A stretch of 11,476 nt of DNA from Betaproteobacteria bacterium (GTDB lineage: Bacteria > Pseudomonadota > Gammaproteobacteria > Burkholderiales > Burkholderiaceae_A): positions 1-11,476 of the forward strand of contig JAOINQ010000025.1 in assembly GCA_028139685.1 (NCBI GenBank), written 5' to 3'. Each line of letters begins with the position of its first letter. Within the stretch, counting starts at the first letter, position 1. This document shows positions 1 to 9,435 of the stretch, piece by piece. Below the pieces are notes generated by a model that ran no database searches, had not been told where the DNA came from, and saw nothing but the letters and a program-made list of their open reading frames with translations. The translations under genes were made by a program, and so were the position numbers.

Positions 1-937
1 TAACGTAATAAGCAGCTACAGAATGATTTGCATGCGGGAGAGAAACCTCCTTAACAGTAGCCCCGAGTCTCTCATATGTTCGGATAGATTCTTGAAACGC
101 CACAGCTACCTCGTGTGAATAAATTGCTTTAGTATATTCCCTAGGTATTCCTAAAACCATGTCTTCTAGAGGCATTTTTCCTGTTTTTTCTTTATCAGCA
201 TCCATTAGCGCACAATAATCAACTGACTCAGTTCTCTGACTGGTTGAATCTCTCGGATCAAAACCTACCATAGCATTTAAAACCAGCCCGCAATCATAAG
301 CAGAGTTTGCTATCGGACCCGCTTGATCCAAACTTGATGCGTAGGCAATAATACCCCAACGAGAGACTAGTCCGTATGTAGGCTTTATACCTGTCACCCC
401 ACACATAGCAGCAGGTTGTCTAATAGACCCACCAGTATCTGTGCCGGTTGCGAAAGAGACATGCCCCGCTCCAACGAGAGCTGCTGACCCTCCTGAGGAA
501 CCTCCAGGGATTGCTGTCTTATCCCAAGGATTTAAACATGGACCAAAAGCACAGTTTTGGTTTGCAGAACCCATTGCAAACTCATCGCAACTTGATTTGC
601 CTAGACAGACTGCTCCTGATTCGGCGATTCGTTTCACTACAGTTGCGTCAAACGGACTTCGGTAGTCCGCTAAAATCCTTGACCCAGCAGTTGTCCGCCA
701 TTTCTCCGTAACAAAAACATCTTTATGAGCGCAAGGAATTCCAAGTAGAGGCTGCGAAATACCAGCGTCAATTTTTTTTTGGGCTTCCTCTGCCTGTCTA
801 AAAGACTCCTCCTTATTTACGCAAAGTACAGCTCCCAGATGATTTGCTTCGAACTCTCGTAAGAGATCTGTCACTAGCTCTAAAACACCAATTTTTTTGG
901 TTTCAAGAGATTTTCGTAGTAACCTTATATTTTGCAC
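1..937 (-). CDS. gatA: Glu-tRNA(Gln)/Asp-tRNA(Asn) amidotransferase subunit A (partial, C-terminus off window)
   Basis: GatA is the amidase subunit of GatCAB. It releases ammonia from glutamine, which GatB uses to amidate misacylated Glu-tRNA(Gln) or Asp-tRNA(Asn) in the cytoplasm. About 312 residues are present of a usual length near 485; the C-terminus lies beyond the left edge. The amidase signature is clear: GGSSGGS at residues 145-151 and TDTGGSIR around 166-173. The Ser-cisSer-Lys triad maps to K72, S147 and S171, with the same spacing as K79/S154/S178 of the Staphylococcus aureus enzyme. The start chosen is GTG at 937-935, because an in-frame TAG lies at 946-944 and only ATT codons come between; the first residues (QNIRLLRKSLE) fit a GatA N-terminus. 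No good Shine-Dalgarno is visible. It lies 22 bp after gatC, so one transcript is likely. In betaproteobacteria with GlnRS the main substrate is probably Asp-tRNA(Asn). Confidence 0.96.
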   Translation of the reverse strand, partial: MQNIRLLRKSLETKKIGVLELVTDLLREFEANHLGAVLCVNKEESFRQAEEAQKKIDAGISQPLLGIPCAHKDVFVTEKWRTTAGSRILADYRSPFDATVVKRIAESGAVCLGKSSCDEFAMGSANQNCAFGPCLNPWDKTAIPGGSSGGSAALVGAGHVSFATGTDTGGSIRQPAAMCGVTGIKPTYGLVSRWGIIAYASSLDQAGPIANSAYDCGLVLNAMVGFDPRDSTSQRTESVDYCALMDADKEKTGKMPLEDMVLGIPREYTKAIYSHEVAVAFQESIRTYERLGATVKEVSLPHANHSVAAYYV

Positions 938-959
938 AATAATCTAAAAGCTTTTCAAC

Positions 960-1253
960 TCAAGCTTGATCAATAACTCTCGGCACCAGAAAGTGATTGT
1001 TCTCTGATTCAGGCGCATTTTTTAGAGCGTTGTCCAAGGAGATATTTTCTGGGGGAAGGTCATCATTGCAAAACACTTTCAATGGAACTGGATGTACCAT
1101 AGGACGAACGTGTTTAGTGTTCACACTTTGCAAGGAGCCAACCCATGACAATACTGAGGATAAATCTTGACTTAAAGATTCTTGCTCATTTTTGTTGATA
1201 TTAAGCTTAGACAAAGCGAACAGTTTTTGTGCGTCTCGGTTATGTAATTTCAT
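960..1253 (-). CDS. gatC: Glu-tRNA(Gln)/Asp-tRNA(Asn) amidotransferase subunit C
   Basis: GatC is the small subunit that wraps around GatA and GatB and stabilises the GatCAB complex. The 97-residue product is the normal size. It has the family pattern: N-terminal helices with a KLFALSKLNI segment, a conserved LSSVLSWVGSL helix, the VRPMVHPVPL linker, and the C-terminal LKNAPESENNHFLVPRVI motif (ApE...FxVPrVi). The ATG at 1253-1251 has a GGAG (minus strand 1268-1265) 11 nt upstream, a little far but acceptable. It is the first gene of a minus-strand unit with gatA, and gatB is expected beyond gatA. It is divergent from mreB with a 71-bp gap. Its ATG overlaps the stop of a six-codon upstream ORF. 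Identification is by recalled family consensus; no alignment was run. Confidence 0.95.
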   Translation of the reverse strand: MKLHNRDAQKLFALSKLNINKNEQESLSQDLSSVLSWVGSLQSVNTKHVRPMVHPVPLKVFCNDDLPPENISLDNALKNAPESENNHFLVPRVIDQA

Positions 1254-2368
<1,115 letters not shown>

Positions 2369-2377
2369 ATATTTGCT

Positions 2378-3235
2378 GTGTCCCTGTCACAATCACCTCC
2401 TCCGCTGTTTAAACAAGGTTCCTCGATAACAATAAATTTCGTTATTTGTTTGATACTATCGATGACTTTGATCGTTCTCGATTTGAATTTAAACTTTATT
2501 ACCAAAATTAGAAGTACTTTTTTTTCCATAACCAGGCCGGTCATTGAAATATTGTTATTACCACGAGATGCTTTTGTTTCCTTATCTGAACACGCTTCTA
2601 CGGTTTTATCTCTCAATAGAAAAATCAATAAACTTGAGGATGATTTGAGAATTAACGCAAAAATCATGCTAAAAATTCAGCAATTAGAAGATGAGAACAA
2701 GGAACTCAGAACACTATTAGGTTTACAAGTTAAACTGGACCCCTCTTTTGTAAATGCTGAAATAAGATATGAATTGCCTGACATTTACACTGACAAAGTT
2801 GTTATAAACAAAGGTGAATCGGACGAATTAGCCGTTGGCTATCCAGTCATCACTGCTCGCGGAATACTCGGCCAGTTGAGCAGAGTATATAACACCTCAG
2901 CGGAACTTACGCTAGTCTCAGATTCGAGTGTTTCGGTACCAGTCTCCTTGCCTGCCTCAGAGGTGATAGGGATCACAAAGGGCCAGGGTAACAGAGCAAC
3001 CTTTGAGTTACAGTATGCTGACATAAGCGCCAATATAAAAGTTGGAGATGAAGTTATCACTTCCGGTTTAGGAGGTGTATATCCCCCCGGAATAATGGTT
3101 GGTCACGTAATTAGCGTGAGCCCAGCCAAGGCGGGACAATTTCCTAAAATAGTCGGTCGAGTTGCATCGAGCGCTGGTTTGCAACATCAGGTTATGGTTT
3201 TGCTTAAAGAGAAGATGGAAGATGGAACCGAATAA
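2378..3235 (+). CDS. mreC: Rod-shape-determining periplasmic scaffold MreC
   Basis: MreC is a bitopic inner-membrane protein whose periplasmic part binds and activates PBP2-RodA. The 285-residue product has a short cytoplasmic N-terminus with PPPLFKQG (7-14), as in betaproteobacterial MreC. One transmembrane helix follows at about 17-37, then a coiled coil at about 71-113 rich in K, E and L. The periplasmic beta domain (about 125-280) includes ARGILGQLSRV, AELTLVSDSSVSVPV and GGVYPPGIMVGHV. The start is GTG at 2378, chosen because it precedes the conserved PPPLFKQG and because the in-frame mreB stop lies only four codons upstream. The Shine-Dalgarno is weak, so translational coupling to mreB is likely. 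Its last 14 bp overlap mreD. Confidence 0.95.
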   Translation: MSLSQSPPPLFKQGSSITINFVICLILSMTLIVLDLNLNFITKIRSTFFSITRPVIEILLLPRDAFVSLSEHASTVLSLNRKINKLEDDLRINAKIMLKIQQLEDENKELRTLLGLQVKLDPSFVNAEIRYELPDIYTDKVVINKGESDELAVGYPVITARGILGQLSRVYNTSAELTLVSDSSVSVPVSLPASEVIGITKGQGNRATFELQYADISANIKVGDEVITSGLGGVYPPGIMVGHVISVSPAKAGQFPKIVGRVASSAGLQHQVMVLLKEKMEDGTE

Positions 3236-3755
3236 CTTATTGCGTAGAAAGCCTACTGTAAAAATTTTTTATATTTCTATCTTCATTGCGTTTCTCGGAA
3301 ATCTTGTTCCTACGACAAAACTTTTTCCATGGCCTGATTTTTTAGCAGTCATTTTTGTTTTCTGGAATATCTACACACCAGGAAAGGTAAACTTGTTTTT
3401 TGCCTGGTTTATGGGAATAATAATGGATGTCTATACAGGGACATTTTTAGGCCAACACGCCCTTTTATATACAGTTCTTTGCTTTACTACAAATGTATTT
3501 CAGAGAAGATTAAGTTGGTACACATTGACGAATCAATCTATTAATTTATTGCCGATTTTTGCCTTCGCTCTTTTCATCGATGCGATAATTCGGTACATAG
3601 CTGATGGAACTACAGCGCCTTGGTGGTTTATCTTTAGGCCAGTTTTAGAGTCTGTCACTGCTTTCCTTGTGGGGTGGGCAATGCTGAAATTAATTAACAG
3701 ACGTTCTGGGACAGCTTTAACGGCTCGGCCCTCAAGCCCAAGAATCAAAATATGA
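3222..3755 (+). CDS. mreD: Rod-shape-determining membrane protein MreD
   Basis: MreD is a polytopic inner-membrane elongasome protein working with MreC; its biochemical role is unclear. The 177-residue product is mostly hydrophobic, with about five to six membrane segments. The GIIMDVYTGTFLGQHALLYT region (about residues 74-93) is the conserved core, matching the family's GllmDv...lGxhaL pattern. The frame is open back to 3162, but ATG 3222 is preferred. It gives the expected short charged N-terminus (MEPNNLLRRKP), sits behind an AGAGAAG stretch, and avoids a long overlap with mreC; the 20 extra residues look like mreC sequence read out of frame. It overlaps mreC by 14 bp and mrdA by 4 bp (ATGA), which implies translational coupling. 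A basic tail (RRSG...RIKI) ends the protein. Confidence 0.92.
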   Translation: MEPNNLLRRKPTVKIFYISIFIAFLGNLVPTTKLFPWPDFLAVIFVFWNIYTPGKVNLFFAWFMGIIMDVYTGTFLGQHALLYTVLCFTTNVFQRRLSWYTLTNQSINLLPIFAFALFIDAIIRYIADGTTAPWWFIFRPVLESVTAFLVGWAMLKLINRRSGTALTARPSSPRIKI

Positions 3756-5578
3756 TTTTTTCTCGTGAAAATCAAAAAATTTTTCGAGTAAGAGCAAGTT
3801 CCCTAGCATTAGTAGTTTCAATAGTACTAGCATGTTTGTTATTAAGGCTTGCCTGGCTCCAAATTATAGAACACGAGAAACATTCCTCAAAGGCTGAGGA
3901 TAACAGGGTTATACTTCTTCCCCAACAAGCTCCGCGAGGAATGATTTTCGATAGGCACCTAACGGTGATGGCAAGAAACGATGCAGGGTTTTACCTCGAA
4001 TTACAGCCATCCAAAATTGAAGGTTTTCAAAAAACCATTCGAAAGCTCAGAGAAGTTATTGAAATAACAAAAAACGATGTTAGAAAATTTAACCGGCTAA
4101 GAAAGGAGGTTCGCTCATACGACGGTCTCCCCTTGCGGGGTCCTCTAAGCGATATTGAAGTTGCAAAATTAGTCACCCGAATTCAAAATTTACCCGGCGT
4201 TGAGGTTAGGCCAAGGTTAATAAGGAGTTACCCTTTAGGAACTAGTTCCTCTCATATCTTGGGCCATATCGGAAGAATTTCTGAAAATGACCTATTACGG
4301 CAAAAAAAGCAAAATAACGCAAAGCAATATAGGGGCTTTACCCATGTTGGTAAGCTTGGTGTCGAAGAAAGCTACGAACACCTTCTTCGTGGAAAGATAG
4401 GGTACCAACATGTTGAAGTTACAGCAGGGGGGAAAATGATCAGAGAACTGAACAATAGTCCTCCCGTGCCTGGTAAAAGCATTGCATTAACGATTGATGC
4501 AAAATTGCAGAAGCTCGTCGAAAACAGTTTTGGCAAGAGAAAAGGAGGGCTAGTTGCTATTGAGCCGTCAACGGGTGAAATTCTTGCTTTTGTTTCACTG
4601 CCTAATTTCGACCCCAATGCATTTATCGATGGGATTGATCAAAAAATTTGGCAAGAACTAAATACATCTCCGGACAAGCCTCTTTTAAACAGACCTCTTA
4701 AAGGACTGTACCCCCCTGGGTCAACTTATAAACCGTTTATGGCTCTAGCAGCATTATCATCGGGAGCCAAAGATCCTACTGAGACTATAAACGACCCTGG
4801 CTATTTCGTATTAGGAAACCACAAATTTAGGGACAGCTCTCAGGGTGGTCATGGTCAAGTAGACATGAAAAAATCTATAGTAGTTTCAAGTGATACTTAC
4901 TACTACAAACTTGCTATTGGAATGGGCGTTGATTTAATTCATGAATACATATCGCCTTTTGGATTTGGAAAACAGACTGGCGTCGATCTTAGCGGAGAAG
5001 CAAGAGGAATATTGCCCTCCTCTTCATGGAAACTTAAGAGACACGGAACACAATGGTTGCAGGGAGAAACCCCGTCAATAGGCATAGGGCAGGGCTATAA
5101 TACCTTCACAATTTTACAAATGGCCAAAGCCACTTCGATAATTGCGAACCGTGGGTTGCTGATTAAACCCAGACTGTTTAAGGGTGCTCGGGAATTCAAC
5201 AGTAGCGAATTCACCTTTAGCAAACCAGTTTCTCAAGGTAAATTAAATATTCAAGAAGAGTGGTTTGACTTAGTAATAGATGCGATGGAGGAAGTTAATA
5301 AATCAGGCACAGCATCTAGGGTGTTCGGGAACGCTCCCTATCCCGTTGCCGGGAAAACTGGAACAGCTCAAGTTTTTACAATCAAGCAAGATGAAGAATA
5401 TGATTCGGAAAAAGTCCCCGAAAGGTTAAAAGATCATAGCTTGTATATAGGATTTGCACCTGTAGAAAAACCTAAAATTGCTGTAGCCGTCGTAGTTGAG
5501 AATGGTGGATTTGGCGTTACTACAGCTACCCCTATAGCAAAATTAGTGTTTGACTTTTACCTAGCAAAAAAACGCTAA
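3752..5578 (+). CDS. mrdA: Penicillin-binding protein 2 (peptidoglycan D,D-transpeptidase)
   Basis: PBP2 cross-links peptidoglycan in the elongasome and partners RodA; it is anchored in the inner membrane with a periplasmic catalytic domain. The product has 608 residues (E. coli 633). One N-terminal membrane helix lies at about 15-36. The pedestal/dimerisation domain follows, with QQAPRGMIFDRH (about 58-69) and VGKLGVEESYEHLLRG. The transpeptidase domain has all three motifs: STYK at 324-327 (nucleophile S324), SSD at 379-381 (PBP2 commonly has D in the third place of SxN), and KTGT at 535-538. The start is the ATG in the ATGA overlap with mreD. The Shine-Dalgarno is weak. rodA follows after 39 bp. 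The product appears intact. Confidence 0.97.
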   Translation: MIFSRENQKIFRVRASSLALVVSIVLACLLLRLAWLQIIEHEKHSSKAEDNRVILLPQQAPRGMIFDRHLTVMARNDAGFYLELQPSKIEGFQKTIRKLREVIEITKNDVRKFNRLRKEVRSYDGLPLRGPLSDIEVAKLVTRIQNLPGVEVRPRLIRSYPLGTSSSHILGHIGRISENDLLRQKKQNNAKQYRGFTHVGKLGVEESYEHLLRGKIGYQHVEVTAGGKMIRELNNSPPVPGKSIALTIDAKLQKLVENSFGKRKGGLVAIEPSTGEILAFVSLPNFDPNAFIDGIDQKIWQELNTSPDKPLLNRPLKGLYPPGSTYKPFMALAALSSGAKDPTETINDPGYFVLGNHKFRDSSQGGHGQVDMKKSIVVSSDTYYYKLAIGMGVDLIHEYISPFGFGKQTGVDLSGEARGILPSSSWKLKRHGTQWLQGETPSIGIGQGYNTFTILQMAKATSIIANRGLLIKPRLFKGAREFNSSEFTFSKPVSQGKLNIQEEWFDLVIDAMEEVNKSGTASRVFGNAPYPVAGKTGTAQVFTIKQDEEYDSEKVPERLKDHSLYIGFAPVEKPKIAVAVVVENGGFGVTTATPIAKLVFDFYLAKKR

Positions 5579-5617
5579 AAACCATGGAGTAAAAAAATTA
5601 CAATAATACCAAAACCA

Positions 5618-6754
5618 GTGAGTTTCATTTTTAAAAATTTGGACAAACCATTGTCAATAATGATTCTGGGTGTCTCAGTTATAAGTTGTTTTGCCGTATA
5701 CAGCTCTAGTCATGATGAGATTATACGTTTTTATCAGCATGTAAGAAATGTATTGATTGCTGGCTTACTTATAATTTTACTGAGTCATGTTCCCTCTGTA
5801 ATAATTGAAAAGTTCGCAATTCCTGCTTACGCTGCGACTATTTTGCTTTTAGTCATGACAGAGTTTTTCGGAGAAACAGTGAATGGCGCCACACGATGGA
5901 TAAATCTAGGTTTTATAAATATGCAACCATCTGAAATATTAAAAATTTCCCTGCCATTACTACTTGCATGGTTTGTACAAAAATCAGAAGGATTGAATTC
6001 TAAGCGTGATTGGTCGTTTGTTTTATTATTATTTTTGTTTCCATTGATCATAGTTTTACGACAGCCAGATTTAGGAACAGCAATTCTATTATTTATTTCC
6101 GGTTCAATACTTCTCTTTTTTGCGGGTTTGCCATGGAGAATAATTGTAATTGGCCTTACGCTTGTAGTAATTCTTTTATTAAGTTTATTTATTTTCGGAG
6201 ACAAGTTTTGTGCCGAGGATATGGCATGGCCAGGCCTTCGAGAATATCAAAAATTACGAATATGTACGCTTCTAGATCCGATGAGAGATCCTCTAGGAGC
6301 CGGTTTTCACACATTGCAATCAATAACCGCTGTAGGTTCTGGTGGAATATTTGGCAAGGGTTGGTTACAGGGAACACAGACTCAACTAGCATTCATCCCT
6401 GAGCGATCAACTGATTTTGTTTTTTCTGGATATGCCGAAGAATTTGGATTTTTTGGCTCACTTCTTTTGATACTGCTTTATGCGGGAATTACTCTTAGAG
6501 GTTTATGGATATCCATCGGAGCTCCAACAGATTTTGCCCGACTTCTAGGAGGAACATTATCCATGATGACTTTTACTTACGCTTGCGTAAATATCGGTAT
6601 GGTTACTGGCGTATTGCCTGTTGTGGGCGTGCCTTTACCATGGATGTCATACGGTGGAACTGCCTTAATAACGCTTGGTATCGGAGTGGGGCTATTGATG
6701 AGCATAGGAAAAGATAGATCCGAGACAACACAAGGTTTTTCATTGCAAAAATGA
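5618..6754 (+). CDS. rodA: Rod-shape-determining peptidoglycan glycosyltransferase RodA
   Basis: RodA is the SEDS-family polymerase that extends glycan strands from lipid II, paired with PBP2. The 378-residue protein is multi-spanning (about ten hydrophobic segments). Family motifs are NGATRWINLG (from residue 89), QPSEILKI, RQPDLGTA (about 149-155), the periplasmic-loop motif FIPERSTDFVF with the expected catalytic Asp at D266, and PLPWMSYGGTALI (from 339). Many relatives read ERHTDF, so the Ser before TDF is a small departure. The start is GTG 5618, giving MSFIFKNLDKPL, a typical N-terminus; there is no clear Shine-Dalgarno, and TTG 5639 is a possible alternative. A two-codon ORF (ATG GAG TAA, 5584-5592) lies in the 39-bp gap after mrdA. 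The TGA stop overlaps the aceK ATG (ATGA). Confidence 0.95.
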   Translation: MSFIFKNLDKPLSIMILGVSVISCFAVYSSSHDEIIRFYQHVRNVLIAGLLIILLSHVPSVIIEKFAIPAYAATILLLVMTEFFGETVNGATRWINLGFINMQPSEILKISLPLLLAWFVQKSEGLNSKRDWSFVLLLFLFPLIIVLRQPDLGTAILLFISGSILLFFAGLPWRIIVIGLTLVVILLLSLFIFGDKFCAEDMAWPGLREYQKLRICTLLDPMRDPLGAGFHTLQSITAVGSGGIFGKGWLQGTQTQLAFIPERSTDFVFSGYAEEFGFFGSLLLILLYAGITLRGLWISIGAPTDFARLLGGTLSMMTFTYACVNIGMVTGVLPVVGVPLPWMSYGGTALITLGIGVGLLMSIGKDRSETTQGFSLQK

Positions 6755-8484
6755 TAACAAGTTCAGCCCAATCTATTGCCAAAATAATCTTAAAAGGTTT
6801 CGATAAACACTACTTAGCATTCAGAACCAATTCTCAACTTGCTAAAAGTAAATTTGAAAAATCGGAATATTCTGAAATAAGGGAATTACTTAGCGAGAGG
6901 ATCAGTTTTTACGATCTTCGAGTGAAGGAAACAGCAACTGTACTGGATGTCAGCTATGGAAATGAGATAAAGGAGAATCTGTTTTGGCCTGAAGTAAAAA
7001 AAGCATACATCATGTTGTTAACAGAACATAAACAACCTGAACTGGCAGAATCTTTTTTCAATTCGATTGCAACACAGGTTTTGGACAGAATTTATTTTCA
7101 AAATCACGATTATTTATTTGTTAGACCTTCAATATCTACAGAGTACCTTGACTCAAAACCCTCATCTTATCGCGTTTATTATCCTAGATCTCTGGGGTTT
7201 CGACTTACCATTAAATCTATTACAAGGGATGTGGGGCTTAAAGGCACCTGGGAAAATATCGCGAGAGATATAAAACTACTGATTAAAAAAACTATAATTA
7301 TCCTGCAGGGAATTCAACCAACTAAAGATTTTCAAATCCATGTTTTGCGCTCCTTATTTTTTCGAAATAAGGGTGCGTATATGATCGGTAGAATAGTTTC
7401 GGATGGTGACCCTACTGGATTTGCAATACCGATTTTAAAAAACAAAAAAGGGGAGTTATTTTTAGATACCATTGTTTTCCGGCAAGAAAATCTCGGGGTT
7501 TTATTTTCTTTTTCCAGAGCTTATTTCATGGCTGATATGGAGGTTCCCTCAGCGTACGTAAACTTTTTAAAAACTATTATGCCGTCTAAACCAACAAGTG
7601 AGCTGTATACGATGTTGGGGCTACAGAAACAAGGAAAAACGCTATTTTACAGAGACCTTTTACATCATTTGAACAACTCAAGTGATAAATTTGTGTTGGC
7701 AGATGGGATAAAGGGACTTGTGATGTTGGTGTTTAACTTACCTTCGTTCCCTTATGTCTTCAAAATTATTAAAGACAAAAGACAAAAAGATGTTTCGAGG
7801 GAACACATTTTGAATAGATACCAACTAGTAAAGCATCATGACAGGGTGGGCAGATTAGCGGACACCTGGGAGTATTCTAACGTCGATTTTCCAGCCGATA
7901 GGTTCGACCCTGAATTGCTTAGTGAATTAAAGGTTCATGCGAGTAATATGTTTGAGCTTATTGATGATCATGTAATTATAAAACATGTGTATATAGAGAG
8001 AAGAATGATTCCTTTGAACGTTTTTATTGAGAAAGCGAATGAAGAAAAAGTCGACAGAGCAATATTTGAGTATGGTAACGCGATTAAGCAATTAATGAGC
8101 GCAAATATTTTTCCCGGAGACCTACTTTACAAAAATTTTGGCCTTACAAAAAATGGCCGCGTAGTTTTTTATGATTACGATGAAATTCAATACATTACTG
8201 AATGTATTTTTAGATCAGTACCTCCTGCTAACAACCCGGAAGACGAGCTAAGTGGGGAACCATGGTATTCCATAGGTCCCAATGATGTTTTTCCTGAAGA
8301 ATTCGAGACATTCCTCCTCAGTAATAAAAAAACTAAGAAGCCGTTTTTAAAATATCACTCTGAATTACTCAACCCAGATTATTGGAAAATACAACAAGAA
8401 AAAATAAAAAGAGGATCCTTTGAGGATGTTTTTCCATACTCTGAGGAAGAGCGTTTTACTCCGGGAAAGCTAATCGATGACTAG
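6751..8484 (+). CDS. aceK: Isocitrate dehydrogenase kinase/phosphatase AceK
   Basis: AceK phosphorylates and dephosphorylates isocitrate dehydrogenase, inactivating it so that carbon flows through the glyoxylate shunt during growth on acetate or fatty acids. The product has 577 residues (E. coli 578). The N-terminal regulatory domain contains AESFFNSI, and the middle has LFFRNKGAYMIGRI and RAYFMADMEVP. The kinase-like domain has the nucleotide-binding loop DGIKGLVMLVF (318-328), Lys338 in FKIIKDK (E. coli K336), and Asp371 in RLADT (the phosphatase-essential position). It also has D457, N462, D475 and D477 in IFPGDLLYKNF and FYDYDE, matching my recalled E. coli numbering. All expected catalytic residues are present. 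Its ATG overlaps the rodA stop, and its end overlaps the MBL gene by 8 bp. Neither aceA nor aceB is in the window, which is unusual compared with the enteric aceBAK operon. Confidence 0.97.
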   Translation: MITSSAQSIAKIILKGFDKHYLAFRTNSQLAKSKFEKSEYSEIRELLSERISFYDLRVKETATVLDVSYGNEIKENLFWPEVKKAYIMLLTEHKQPELAESFFNSIATQVLDRIYFQNHDYLFVRPSISTEYLDSKPSSYRVYYPRSLGFRLTIKSITRDVGLKGTWENIARDIKLLIKKTIIILQGIQPTKDFQIHVLRSLFFRNKGAYMIGRIVSDGDPTGFAIPILKNKKGELFLDTIVFRQENLGVLFSFSRAYFMADMEVPSAYVNFLKTIMPSKPTSELYTMLGLQKQGKTLFYRDLLHHLNNSSDKFVLADGIKGLVMLVFNLPSFPYVFKIIKDKRQKDVSREHILNRYQLVKHHDRVGRLADTWEYSNVDFPADRFDPELLSELKVHASNMFELIDDHVIIKHVYIERRMIPLNVFIEKANEEKVDRAIFEYGNAIKQLMSANIFPGDLLYKNFGLTKNGRVVFYDYDEIQYITECIFRSVPPANNPEDELSGEPWYSIGPNDVFPEEFETFLLSNKKTKKPFLKYHSELLNPDYWKIQQEKIKRGSFEDVFPYSEEERFTPGKLIDD

Positions 8485-9427
8485 TCTTGTTTCTTCATTT
8501 GACAAAAATATCTTTTGTTTTGACGCAAATTATATTCGTAAAAACTTCGCTGGCATTCATTTTATCAATCAAAATAATAAGCTCCTAATAGTAGACACTG
8601 CTACTAATCATTCAGCAAAGAGATTTTTAAATGTGCTCCATAGCATGAACATTTCTCCCGAATCTGTCGAGTGGATTCTTTTAACACACGTTCATCTTGA
8701 CCATGCAGGAGGCGCTGGATTGCTGATGAAAATGTGTCCAAATGCACGTTTAGCTTTACACCCAAGAGGGGTTCGGCACATGGTCAACCCAGAGAAATTA
8801 TGGGCTTCAGTGATAAGTGTCTATGGGAAAGAAGCGGCTGAAAAACAATACGGACAGCTTATCCCAGTAGATGAAAATCGTGTTTTTGCTGTAGACGAAG
8901 GGGAAGTCATACGTTTTCAAAATAGAAGATTACAAATCTTCGATGCCCCGGGACATGCAAACCATCATATCGTTATTTTTGATGAGGAATCTGAATCTTT
9001 CTTTACAGGCGATGCTTTCGGGATAGCATATCCGGAACTTGCCAGCGAAGATGGGGAATTTATCTTTATTTCATCAACACCCACCCAATTTGAGCCAGTA
9101 AAATTTAGTAAGACTATAAAAAAAATTATAGGGCAAAAACCAAAAAGCTGCTTCCTCACGCATTTTTCAAAGATAATGAATATAGAAAAAAATGGTTACG
9201 AACTTCTAAAGCAGATAGACGAGTATGTCATGATCACTCAGCAGGTAAGAGATATTCATGAGAGCCAGCAACATCAAATTAGAGAGAATCTATTTGAACT
9301 TCTCTATAAGAAATTACAAAAAACAAATCTGAATATTTCCAGGCGCGAATTTGGAAATCTTTTAAGTTTAGATTTGTCTCTTAATGCGCAGGGTTTGGAA
9401 TATTGGAACAACAAAACAAGCAAATAG
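8477..9427 (+). CDS. Metallo-beta-lactamase-fold hydrolase, function unknown
   Basis: This 316-residue cytoplasmic protein (no signal peptide) has a complete metallo-beta-lactamase metal site. The ligands are THVHLDH with H71, H73, D75 and H76; PGH with H160; GDAFG with D179; and LTHF with H229. An intact binuclear (Zn or Fe) centre is therefore likely. The PGHANHH and EDGEFIF...TPTQFEP segments resemble an uncharacterised MBL family I recall from betaproteobacteria, not glyoxalase II or class B beta-lactamases specifically. After H229 there is a helical C-terminal region of about 85 residues, possibly a substrate cap or dimer contact. The ATG at 8477 lies within the end of aceK (8-bp overlap), with a weak GGGAAAG ahead of it. 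metH starts 8 bp after its stop. The substrate is unknown; a hydrolase acting on a thioester or lactone is only a guess. Confidence 0.88.
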   Translation: MTSLVSSFDKNIFCFDANYIRKNFAGIHFINQNNKLLIVDTATNHSAKRFLNVLHSMNISPESVEWILLTHVHLDHAGGAGLLMKMCPNARLALHPRGVRHMVNPEKLWASVISVYGKEAAEKQYGQLIPVDENRVFAVDEGEVIRFQNRRLQIFDAPGHANHHIVIFDEESESFFTGDAFGIAYPELASEDGEFIFISSTPTQFEPVKFSKTIKKIIGQKPKSCFLTHFSKIMNIEKNGYELLKQIDEYVMITQQVRDIHESQQHQIRENLFELLYKKLQKTNLNISRREFGNLLSLDLSLNAQGLEYWNNKTSK

Positions 9428-9429
9428 GA
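9426..9429 (+). promoter_or_regulatory. Ribosome binding site for metH
   Basis: AGGA lies 6 nt before the ATG at 9436 and overlaps the MBL stop codon (TAG 9425-9427). It supports this ATG as the metH start over later in-frame ATGs such as 9502 and 9526, which would cut into the homocysteine domain. It also suggests translational coupling. Confidence 0.6.
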
Positions 9430-9435
9430 TTAGAA

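Noticed and set aside
441..711. Two overlapping plus-strand ORFs of 74 and 87 residues
   Set aside because: They lie antisense to the conserved amidase signature of gatA, show no recognisable domain, and are shadows of that gene.
3162..3221. Longer mreD form with 20 extra N-terminal residues
   Set aside because: The extra part is mreC coding sequence read in another frame; ATG 3222 gives the usual MreD length and N-terminus.
5379..5617. Possible terminator or internal promoter at the mrdA-rodA junction
   Set aside because: No hairpin followed by a T-run was found, and the AT-rich hexamers lack a paired -35, so neither can be supported.
5827..6402. ORFs of 125 and 130 residues inside rodA on both strands
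   Set aside because: Both are out of frame with the strongly conserved SEDS motifs of rodA and have compositions typical of shadow frames in AT-rich DNA.
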